This document shows positions 47,301 to 59,300 of a stretch of 64,000 nt of DNA, piece after piece. Under the pieces are notes generated by a model. The model had not been told where the DNA came from and made no database searches. It was given only the letters and a program-made list of their open reading frames with translations. Source of the stretch: Luidia sarsii (taxonomy: Eukaryota > Echinodermata > Asteroidea > Paxillosida > Luidiidae); the NCBI GenBank assembly GCA_949987565.1, contig OX465120.1:8446587-8510586 (forward strand), read 5' to 3'. The translations under genes were made by a program, and so were the position numbers. Positions within the stretch are counted from its first letter, which is position 1, and each line of letters starts with the position of its first letter.

Positions 47301-50300
47301 CTCATGTGCCCATAATGGTCAAGTCGGGTCTGGTGTGCCCGCACCCGTCGGGCCTCAAGTGCCCATAATGGTCAAGTCGGGTCTGGTGTGCCCGCACCCG
47401 TCAGGCCTCATGTGCCCATAATGGTCAAGTCGGGTCTGGTGTGCCCGCATATTTGTATTATGTTTTATTTCTTTATTCATAAGTTTAATTAAGTGGCCGT
47501 TTTGCCCAGTAGGCATCGGTACACGAAAAATAAAGATTTTTAAACAACTTGGTGTCATCCAAGGCTGTGGCAGTGATCCAAAATCCAAACCCTGTGTCTT
47601 GTATCACTTTTATTGGAGTCTGTGTATAATCAAAAACTTGGCTGGAAGTTCGAGTACAACGACGCCCATCTGCGTGTGCAATTATGAAGAAAGCATTTTC
47701 ACATGCCACAGTCCTGAGTCGGTTAGTTTTACCGATTGTCTTGGTTAGTTTACCCGAGTCAATAGTCCAAGTGCAGACGCCGGGAAGATTTACCCATTGG
47801 AATGTTACCCACGGTGAAGACACGGCTTTAGACATTATTTGGAACATAAAGGGAAGGGAGACTGGTTGGTCTGTAATAATCCCGACCAAATCACTGTTTT
47901 TTATGAGAAAGATAAGTGGTAAGAGAAAATGGCATACCTTGAGCCACAGTGGGTTTTGACTCTGGATTGGTTGCATTGTGCGGTTCTATGGGTAGGTTGG
48001 CTGGTAGCATTGGGTCCACTGTGCTGGGAGAACTATATCTTGGCTGCAGTAACAACCCACTGACCCCTTGACCTTGGTGCTGAGCCTTGTCCTCATTAGA
48101 GTTAGGAGTGGGCCTTAATCCATCTGCTGGCAGCAGAGGGTCCATGACCACATCATTCCCTGCAGTACAATATCCAGGACCAAAGTGTGACAAAAACCCA
48201 CTACACAATACACACATGAATCAGGTTCAAAAGTCCCAAGTACATGTCCATCCAGGTCAAGTATGTGTCCTAGTCATGTGTCAAGGCATATCAAGTAGAA
48301 TAGTGATGTGGGCGGGGATGATAAACTAATAATTTGTTTGACTTGACCAAATAACCTTACAAGTGTTAAATTCGTAAGGTGATATACAAAAATGTTGCAA
48401 ACTGCTTACTGACTAAAATAACCAAAATGCAAATCTTAAAATTTAGTGGGCCTGACGTTTCGATCCTAGCAGGACCTTTCTCAAAGGCAGAGTGACAAGG
48501 ACAACACAGATACATGTACATGAAGGAAGGGGGAAGAGAGTGAATAGGACAAGGATGAAAAACAAAGGACAAAGAGTGAAGCTGGTAGGGTGAGATCAAA
48601 GGGAAGGGCAATGAGTAGGGTAGAGATTAGTGAGAAGAGGGGGAAAGATCAAAGAGAGAAGTGTAGAGTGAACACAAAAGAAGGATTATCAGAAAGCTGC
48701 ATGGTGCTAGTCATTACCCTCCTGGATGTTGAGACCATGTGGTTGAATAGTCCGGCTGAAAGCCAAAACAGGCGAATTTGGAATGGCATCAGCCAGACGA
48801 TCTGACGTGTGGAGAATATGGTGGTTTTCCTTAGTTATCTTCCTGAGAGGAGGAAGAGAAGGGTGGTAGGAAGTAACTAAGGGAACCTTGGGATTGTCCT
48901 TGGGACCTGGTGGCTTTTGTTTGAGTGCCGAACTTCTGGGAATGGAATAGACTTTATCAATGGAGTTCTTCACTTGGCGAGAACTATAGCTAGAGGCTAG
49001 AGTGCCGAACTTCTGGGAATGGAATAGACTTTAGCAATGGAGTTCTTCACTTGGCGAGAACTATAGCTAGAGGCTATATATACCTCATCATTATATACCT
49101 CATCTCATGTAGAGTTTGTAATGTTCAGTATGTTGGCGAGACCAAAAACACCCTCAAAAAACGTATCTATGGCCATAGGTCTACAATCAAAACCGGTAAA
49201 ATGGACACCCCTGTTGGGTATCACTTCAATCTCCCTGATCATTCGATATCAGATATGAGTGTACTGGGCATAGAATCACTTGGTCACCGTAGTAATGCTG
49301 TCCGTCTTAGCCGTGAGAAAATGTGGATGAAGCGTCTTCGGACTATTCAACCACATGGTCTCAACATCCAGGAGGGTAATGACTAACACCATGCAGCTTT
49401 CTGATAATCCTTCTTTTGTGTTCACTCCTTCACATTTCTCCCTTTGATCTTTCCCTCTCTGCTCACTAATCCCTACCCTACTCATCGCCCTTCCCTTTGA
49501 TCTCACCCTACCAGCTTTCCTCGTTGTCCTTTGTTTCTCATCCGTGTCCTATTCACTCTCTTCCCCCTTCCTTCGTGTACATGTATCTGTGTTGTCCTTG
49601 TCACTCTGCCTTTGAGAAAGGTCCTGCTAGGATCGAAACGTCAGGCCCACTAAATTTGAAGTGTTAAATTCAATATTAATTATACAGAGCTAATCACCCA
49701 GGTTTCCCCCCACCACGATAAACTTTAAATATTTAAACTCAAATATTTAAATTGTAAATAATGCTATCTGGTGCATACTGAATATAAAATGTTGTCTTCA
49801 TTTGAAAAAAAAAATGGTCCCAAAGTGGAAATACATGTAAATAGTAGGGGAGAGAGGATCTACTGTACATATACCGGTAGTCACTTGTGCAATGATGGAG
49901 TGCTGTGCATGCCATAAAGTTACATTATGTAACTATGCGGACACACCATCGTTAATGCATGCACGCTTCCTCAAGCAGCAATCCATCAACTTGTCTACAC
50001 TTTCCAGTCAAGATTGTTTTTAGGGGGCTTAAGGTCTGAATACCGGTAAATACTTGTCAGGTGTGTGAGTGCAAGAAGGATCCCTGTTGCATGACTGTCA
50101 CGCCTGATGCATGAGGCCTGGTATGTCCAAGCATAGAGGAAGGAAAGCTCTATGTTGCTCAGAAACTTGTACGAGCACATTGTAGATCAGAATCTTGACA
50201 TGGTAACTTTTATGCCACGAATGTCATCAATCAACCGGTCAAAATGATATCAAAAATTACCCATAACATAAAAAACATTCAGCAAGCCCAGGAAATGCTC

Positions 50301-53300
50301 TGAAATGCACCAGAGAGCACCTTGGTTCCAAAAAGAAAACATTTGAAAAGTTCTTACGGGCTGAAACTTCGAATCAGAGTGAATATAAGCATCTTTTTTG
50401 TTTATCTAACAAAAATGCATGTTGGCTCATGAATTTGTAAGATGGCTATAAAATCAAACATTTGGCTACAACTTTGGCTATTAATTAAAGTTTTCTAGCT
50501 GTAGGCCAGTATGTCTGATGTTGCGCGCTGCAGCGTGACATTTTATACGAAATAATCCAAAGGCATCCATTCACAAGATTGCCCGGCGGACACAAGGAGA
50601 TTGTTCAACATCTGGAAAAGCAAAGCCAGCCCCACAGCCAGGAGGAGGTCGGGAGCCTGACAATGTGACTCACCCATCCCACTGGTGGAGCCCTTTTTCA
50701 CCGCCGGTCTTCCTTTTGGCCGAGGCTTTTTCTTCTGCTGCCAGGGCTTCACTGGTTTCCGGAAATGATTCAAGATGTAATTGTTGACTTGATGGGATGT
50801 GTAGACAACACTTGGAAGTTGCTGGTTCCCACCATCAGACTGACGGGAGGAATTGGGCACGTCTCCAGTAATGGCGGATCTTTTTTCCTCGGGTAACTCT
50901 GAGGCATGTTAAAGAACACAGATTATTAAATGTAATTAATATCAAAATTGTTACCAGTCAGTTTTCCCTTGGTTTGTTTGACTTGAATTGAAAAAGCTGC
51001 ATCCACTTTGTGTGATCCCCGAGCTGCTGTAGCCAGGTTTACAAATTACAAATAGTTGTTGGTATCTGAATGAAAGTGGGGGTGTGATCCCTGTAGATAT
51101 ACGATAGTTAATGGTTGAATTGCTTCTGATGGCACCCCCATCCCGGAAAAAGACTAGTTGACTATTTGGAAAGGCCACCATCTAAGGGCTATATAGCTCA
51201 GATGGGAAGAGCACTGGTACGTTAATCCATAGGTCTTGGGTTCAAGTCCCGGTCCAGTCAACAATTTCTTTGACATTGAATTGCTTCTGACTGGCACCCC
51301 CATCCCGGTAAAGACTACAGTAGACGTAGAGCCTCCTGAAGATGAACAGATTATACATGTAGTGTTCCAAACGTCAAGTTCCTCCAGCTCTTTTCAGAAC
51401 CACACACTAACAAAAGAGATATTTTGGACCTGACGTTCGATCCTAGCAGGACCTTTCTCAAAGGTATGTTATCTATATCATTAACAAGATGACAAGACAT
51501 TTTGGCATTTCAAATTTGAGGCTGTGGTTTGATCTTTTGGGTTTGTAATTACCATACTTAGATGCATAGGAATCCCGCTGACTTGTTGATTCAGGAACAT
51601 CTTGAACATCCTCTATATCAGATAGTTCTTTCTCAGGCTTTTGGCCGCATCTTGAACGCAAAGCGAGGAAAATCACTATAGCAACCAGCAAGGCGACAAC
51701 AATGAGGCTACATGGAAGGAGGATTGCGAGTGTCTTTTCATTATCATCATTGGAGCCTGCAGGCAGATAAAAATGCAGAATCACACACAAGTGATTAGAA
51801 AGCACCATAGCATGGAACTCTGTCCCTTATCATCATTTTGAAAACTGATAAAGCAACAACAAGATTCACAAGTTGCTTCTTCTGACCCGTAATTCTTTGA
51901 TAATAATGGAAAAGCACTAAGGGAGTGAAGACCTTCACCAGGCAGAATCAGTGATATAGTGCCCTATATTGGCATATCTATTTAGTCAAGTACCTCAAAT
52001 GGATGACTGATTTGTACATGACGTGAAATGGTATATAGATGCCAGGGAAGCATTGACCAAGTGATTTGCTATTACATTACCAAACAATTCAAAGTGATAA
52101 GAATCCAGGATTTTATCCTTATCATCAACAACAAAGAATCACCTTGAGCCAATGAGAATACCAACATATTGTAAAAAAAATTCAAAACGATACAGTAATA
52201 ACTTTTCAAATTATTTTCCTCACAGACAGGCAAACAAACACCGGTAAACACATAACCTCCTTCGTAGAGGTAACAATAACATCAATACTTATGGCAATAA
52301 TAATGAGTAAGATTTTTGGTGATATACAAAAATGTTGCAAACTGCTTACTGACTAAAATTACCAAAAAGTAAATCTAAAATTTAGTGGGCCTGACGTTTC
52401 GATCAAGGCAAGGGGTAGGGTAGGGATTAGTGAGAGGAGGGGGAAAGATCAAAGAGAAGGGCAAGGAGTGGGGTAGGGATTAGTGACAATAGGGGGAAAA
52501 GATCAAAGAGAGAAGTGTGAAAGACTGAACACAAAAGAAGGATTATCAGAAAGCTGCATGGTGTTAGTCATTACCCTCCTGGATGTTGAGACCATGTGGT
52601 TGAATAGTCCGAAGACGCTTCATCCACATTTTCTCACGGCTAAGACGGACAGCATTACTACGGTGACCAAGTAGCCTCCGGTGACCAAGTAGCCTCCAGG
52701 TCCCAAGGACAAGCCCAAAGTTCCCTTAGTTACTTCCTACCATCCTTCTCTTCCTCCTCTCAGGAAGATAACTAAGGAAAACCACCATATTCTCCACACT
52801 TCAGATCGTCTGGCTGAAGCCATTCCCAATTCGCCTGTTTTGGCTTTCAGGCGCCCCCGTAACCTGCGTGACTTAATTGTCCGAGCAGAGGTTCCCCCTT
52901 TGGACTCTTCACCTCCAACCAAATTTGGTACATTTAAGTGTACCTCGAAATGCATTGTTTGCAAGACACATGTCAAGGAAATAGACTCTTTCAATGGACA
53001 TTCTTCTGGAACTACCCACACGACCTATGGCTCTATCACGTGCACTACCTCAAACATCATATACCTCATCTCTTGTAGAGTTTGTAATATTCAGTATGTT
53101 GGCGAGACAAAAAACACCCTCAAAAAACGAATCTATGGCCATAGGTCTACCATCAAAACCGGTAAAATGGACACCCCTGTTGGGTATCACTTCAATCTCC
53201 CTGATCATTCGATATCAGATATGAGTGTACTGGGCATAGAATCACTTGGTCACCGTAGTAATGCTGTCCGTCTTAGCCGTGAGAAAATGTGGATGAAGCG

Positions 53301-56300
53301 TCTTCGGACTATTCAACCACATGGTCTCAACATCCAGGAGGGTAATGACTAACACCATGCAGCTTTCTGATAATCCTTCTTTTGTGTTCAGTCTTTCACA
53401 CTTCTCTCTTTGATCTTTTCCCCCTATTGTCACTAATCCCTACCCCACTCCTTGCCCTTCTCTTTGATCTTTCCCCCTCCTCTCACTAATCCCTACCCTA
53501 CCCCTTGCCCTTCCCTTTGATCTCTCCCTACCAGCTTCACTCTTTGTCCTCTGTTTCTCATCCGTGTCCTATTCACTCTCTCCCCCTGCCTTCGTGTACA
53601 TGTATCTGTTTTGTCCTTGTCACTTATTAGTAAGATTTTTGGACGCTTCATGGCATTTGCCTTTTCCTGAGAGGGGTGCGGTTAACAAATGAACTCCTCC
53701 TGGGGACTTCAGTGCATCCTAACATGTACATGTAGTTGAAACGTTGAGTTTCCAATCACTGGAACTTTTCAGAACCACACCTCTTCTCAGGAGACCACAT
53801 AGTGACCAGCAGGCATTACGCAATGTACTTTGGGTTTGTTAATTGGCTTTTCCGCAGTGAAGTGTAGCGGAAAAGCCTTACTTTCGGTCCTGTTTTTTTT
53901 TTTCCCCTTCTACTTCTTTGTCTTCTTCTTCCTCTTCGCCCAAAAAATGCCATAGACAAAGCACAATTGCCATTCTGCACGGGCTATCTAGCAAAAGACA
54001 AAACCTAAGGCATTGGTCAATCATCTTGAATCTTTGTGGCTTATTAGGTGTGCACTCTGATCGTCGTCAGGATCTTGACATCGCTCTATCCTCTTCTTTC
54101 ACTAGCCCTTAACCTTGAGTGGCTTTTCAGCCTTGTTTTGGGCGATCTTGCATAAAATAACAATACATGTAGCTTGAATCATCTACAAATTTTATGATGT
54201 TTCAAAAGTATATGTGGAAAAGCCCTATGCTCTGTTGCAAACAGACATAGTTTTTACATTTAATTGCGGGTACGGGTATCTGGGTACCCGTTCATTTCAA
54301 AATGTGGGTACCCTGTTCCCGAAAAACTCCATTTTGCTCCGGCATAGTAATAATAGATCAACATGTACACAGAGGGCAGAATTTCTTCCATTCACCACAC
54401 TCTAATACTGACTTGACCGTGATAAGAAAATTAGATGTGGTCAACCTAAGGTGGCTTTTGTCGTGAAACCGTGTCGTCTGAAACTGGGATGAAAGTTAAA
54501 CTCACCACCCGAGGGAGACACTGTCACACATCCTTCTGGTCCACAGCTCGGAATATAGACAGCTGAAAGGAACACAACAAATTGTTTCTTATCTTCCTGT
54601 GTGTTTACCCTAGTTCAATTACTACTCACACTGGAATTGAGGTCTTTTGCCTTGGCCCATTTTACTCATGCCCTTCTGAACTTCATAGAGTCATTTCGAC
54701 TACAGTTATTGAGGAAGCTTCCCATGTTTGACAGGATGGTCCACTGGTCATGCCACAAAAAGTGAAAATATATGCAGTTTGCCCAAGTACCTGCTTCAAT
54801 AAAAAAAAAGGCATCTCGAACAGGACTCGAACCAACACTCCTGCTTTCTAGAAACAAACGCCTTAACCTCTTGACCACCGAGCTGAAGCAAGTGGTGCGG
54901 TGTATTCAAATTGCTATAATGCCAGTCTAAGACCACGAAGTACACATGTACTGAGTACCTACCTGATACTGTGACATCAACATAGCCACTGGATGAGGAT
55001 GGCCCGTTTGAGATGAGACACCAGAACCGCCAAGTGCTTTCCTCCACTGAATGCACAACGATGGCACTATTTGAAAGAATTTCATATCGACCCTGCTGCT
55101 CACTTACAACCACCACCTCTCCATCAGCAAAGCGACCTCCAATAAGGGCTGTGGGTGCATTTGGACCGTAACCTACTGCCCAGTAGATCCCTCTAGTCCC
55201 ATCCACCTCACCGTCTCCTTCCGACACCGGACAATAGAGTATTTCGTCTGATGCACCCGGTGCGAGATTTCGCTCTTGAGATGCGATAGGTTCATCAGCC
55301 AGCGACACAAAATCTTTGAAAAAGAAAGTTGAGCAACATCCTCTTGTAAATTGATTCAAATCATGTAAACATAGCTGTAAACTTAATTGTAATCCTAGCA
55401 TTAGCTTAACACCAACTTGACATTGACTATGTTTCCCATAATGATAATTATTGGTGGACGTGTTTGAAACTGATGCAATTTTGGTTCTCTCTTCATTCAA
55501 TGAGGGCTTCCCTGCTCCATGTACTTGGCATCAAGTATTCAGTGCTTTGCTTGATGCATGAAGAAACAAAATTCAGGCAGCTTGGGCAGGATTTGAACCC
55601 CCAACTCCTGCTTTCTAGTGCAGATGTCTTAACCACTTGACCACCAAGCTGGTCAAGGTCTTGTGGCAAATCGGCAGATTCCAATAATGTACATGTATAA
55701 CTACGGGTAGCGCGTTGCATCAGATATATACCGTAACCTAGTCCCATCCATCTAACCGTCTCAAAAATTTGAAAAAGAAAGTTGTAAATTGATTCAAACA
55801 ATTATAATTCTGGCACCTGCTCAAATCCGTGATTTGTTCTCTCTTCATTGGTAATCAGTCTAATAACTTTAAAGGAATTATTGTAATAACCAAAATGATG
55901 TCATCATAACATAATTTTTCTAGGCAATCACAGGGTTAAGAAAAAAGTTGCTATCTTGGCTTTGTTTAATTAACGTATGAACTATTGTAACTTTTCAAGT
56001 GGTTCAATGATGATTTGTCACATAAGGGGTGTAGCGTTGTATGCTCAGTACTTGGCCCTGGAGACTGAATTCTTGATAGTCTCATGGGCAACTCTAGTGG
56101 GATTTTAACCCACAACTCCTGCTTTCTAATCATGAAAGAAAACTCCACAATGGTTTATTTTGCTTTCATTTACACTAACACAAAAATAGTTCTGTTTGTT
56201 TATGACACACAGGTCAACTTGTCCCCTTTGAAGCAATCCCAAAACACTGCAATTAAGAGCAGGTGCTATCTTGCGTGAACTCAATATGATGGAATTACAT

Positions 56301-59300
56301 GTACATCCCGGACTTCAGCGCGAGACAAGGATTACATACATGCACGCCCAAATGGGGGAATCCTTACCCAAGACCATGACATTGACTGAATGGAGCCTTG
56401 GCTGTCCAGTGGCCCTTACTATCACTCTGCACTTGTAGTCTCCTCTATCCGTCGGTGTGACTTGCTGAATGACCAGATTGTAAGATGCTGCAAAGCTGTA
56501 GCGGTCGCTCAGTGTGTAGTTGGTGTCAGACAGCAAGCTGGTATAGCGAAGTAACTCATCGTCTCCTCTGAACCACTGGACAAGCAAGACAGCCTCTCCT
56601 TCATTGTAGCTCCCACACTCTAGGTAACTTGTTTGGTTGGCCAGAAGGTAGACCTTATTCTCACTTTGGTATAAAGGTTCGGTCAGGTCATCCCTTGATC
56701 CAGTACCTCTACCTTGGTAAAACATGAGTCAATATGGGAGAGGAGTAACAAATAGTGGGATAAGAAAAGGAACTGAAGAAACATAAATTAGAAGGAATTT
56801 AAACAAATGTAATTGCACATGTAAGCATCGTTAACAAAGAGTTTGTTTTGCACTGTCATTTCTTGGCATAATTATGTGGTACATGAGTAACATGACACAA
56901 TTGCTATTTTTCAATTTAATAAAATTTTGATGCATACAGCAATCTGCACGCCATAGGTGACCTTTACCACTACTCAAAGGAGCAACAAAAAAGGGGAATT
57001 CCCTACAAAATGGTCTTCATTGTTGTCAGCAAGAGCTCGTTTTAATAATGTTACACACATGGAGCAAGGAAAAAGACAGATTTGAGAGGCTGAATTTATC
57101 CTAATCCATATCATTATGTAAAGCTACAACATGTACATGTACATGTTCATAATATACATGTAGCGTACATGTTGTACCTTGTACATGTACATGTACATGT
57201 ACATGTACATACGTGTGTAAATGAATAGTACATACGTGTGTAAATGAATAGTACATGTGTATGTATGTATGTACATGTACAACACACTGTAGGCCTTTGT
57301 ACAATACACCGGGTACATAATGTCGATAATGACCTTTAGGTTCATGTACAGTACATACATGTACATATAGTATGGTACATTGTACATGTACATACAGTAC
57401 GGAACATTAAGTACCGGTGTCATGCCAAATAGTGTCCCCTGCCAAATAGTGTCCACTCATTAGCATACTGATCGCTGATTGGTCCAATACGTATGACATT
57501 CAACCACCGTGGTTGGGGTATGGTTGCGCACTACACACGCATTGTGTATGGTTGCTGGCCTAACACACGCAACGTTGGGCACTTTGGTACCGTTGGACCC
57601 TAACTGTAACCGTAACGCTAACCCTAACCCAAACTACCCTAATCCTAACCCTAATCCTAATCCAAATCCTAATTCTAATCTAAACCCTAACGCTAACGAC
57701 CCTAATCCTAGTCCTAACGCTATCCAATCAGCGATCAGTATGCTAATGAGCGGACAGTATTTGGCAGGGACACTTTTTGGCAGGACACCGGTATACATAA
57801 TTCACTCTGCATGCAGATTCATGTATCTGACCTACACACAGTGTATAAAATTATTATACACACAATAGGTTCCACCCTTGAACCTCAATGTGACTCAAAA
57901 GAGACAATTTATTGTGCCATGTCATGATGAAAGGTTCATTAGCTTTTCCGCACGCTTCAGCGAAGCGGAAAAGGTATTGCTGTTGTTATGGGTTTTTTTT
58001 GTCTTCTTTAGCTTTTCCGCCGCGAAGCGGAAAAGCTTTTGTTGTTGTTAAGATTTTTTTTTGTCTTCTTCTTTTTCTTATCGGAAAAATCCCATAGACT
58101 TTGTACATGGAATTTATGATCGGCAGTTTGGCCATTGAACACTTTTTTTCAAACTTGGCAAATGCATAGAGCCAATGCTGAAGTTGTGCACAGTTGTCTT
58201 TAAAACTTCATGACGTCACCACGTGTCACGTGACAGTGCTTTAAAGGGGCAAATGTCAAACTCCAATAAAAGCAAAAGTACAAGTTCGTTTGGTTTCAAT
58301 TTTGCAGTATATCTAAGTTGGGAAAAGGTGTATCCAAAAATTGCCCTCATTTGATCGTGACGTCATCTCATGAATATTAATGAGGTCATAAACTTTTGCA
58401 ATTTTAACATTCAATTGAGTATATTTGACCAACGGAGGAGGATTTTTTTCATTTTTTCGATTATATCTATCGAGGATGTAGTTTAGAAACACCCTCCGGG
58501 GCCAAAATGCCATGACGCAATCGTGACGTAATCAAAATGCGTGTTTTTAAAACACCTATTTGCCACAGGGCAATCTTCTCGAAATTTGGTGGGCCTTTAG
58601 CTATTGGGCTAGAGATTCTAAATCCTGAGTTTTGAAGCAATCGACCATTGTTCAGAATTCTTAAGATTTTTTGAAAAATATAATGATGTCCCATAGACTT
58701 TGTGCACAAAATATGCAAGTGCGTTTTGGGTTAGGAATGGAGGTTACGGGTTCGAATCCCGTTGATGTCAATTTTTTTTTCATAATTTTTTTTTTTTTTT
58801 TTAAGAGAACCAGATGCGGAAAAGCGTTATGTTCTGTTTGCCAACAGACATAAATCTCTAGTCTTCTTTTTTTTCTTATCGGAAAAATCCCATAGACAAA
58901 GCACAGGGATTTTGTGGAGGGCACTTTTGCCATTGAACATACTTGGATTTTTTCAAACTTGGCAAATACATAGAACCCTTGCTGAAGTTCGGAAACAAAC
59001 GACAACCTGGTTTTTCAGGTTTTGTCAGTCGGAGACAAAGCCTGAGCCCGAGCCAAGCCTTCATTTTTGAAAACAGTCTGTTTAAAGTCTAATCGAGCTG
59101 GCAAAATAGTGGCTCATGAGGGCGTTACGCGTGACCTTTAAGGTTACAAAATTGTGTGCAAAATGAATAAAACAACTTGCAGGATAGGAAAAGGACCCCT
59201 ATATTACAATCATGTTCAACCATGGCAGATCATTGCACTGTGGGCAAAAAGACAAAAAGACAACCAAACAGAAAACTGAAGGGAAAAAGCGCCAGAATAG

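Larger units (their letters stand above)
42686..50023. repeat. Tandem duplication, copy B (7338 bp)
   Basis: Same content and orientation as copy A. It is 2010 bp longer: the minisatellite adds 2014 bp, and the small indels (one T added near 43509, four C fewer in the C run near 43551, one G fewer near 44717) account for the remainder exactly. Confidence 0.95.

Noticed and set aside
37356..50023. CRISPR-like or centromeric array
   Set aside because: The 53-bp units are contiguous without unique spacers, and the array is bounded by a clear duplication; it is an ordinary minisatellite.
50674..51756. ITIM in the receptor tail
   Set aside because: SKY at the exon junction reads YELP after splicing and VVYTSH lacks the +3 hydrophobic residue; neither fits the ITIM pattern.
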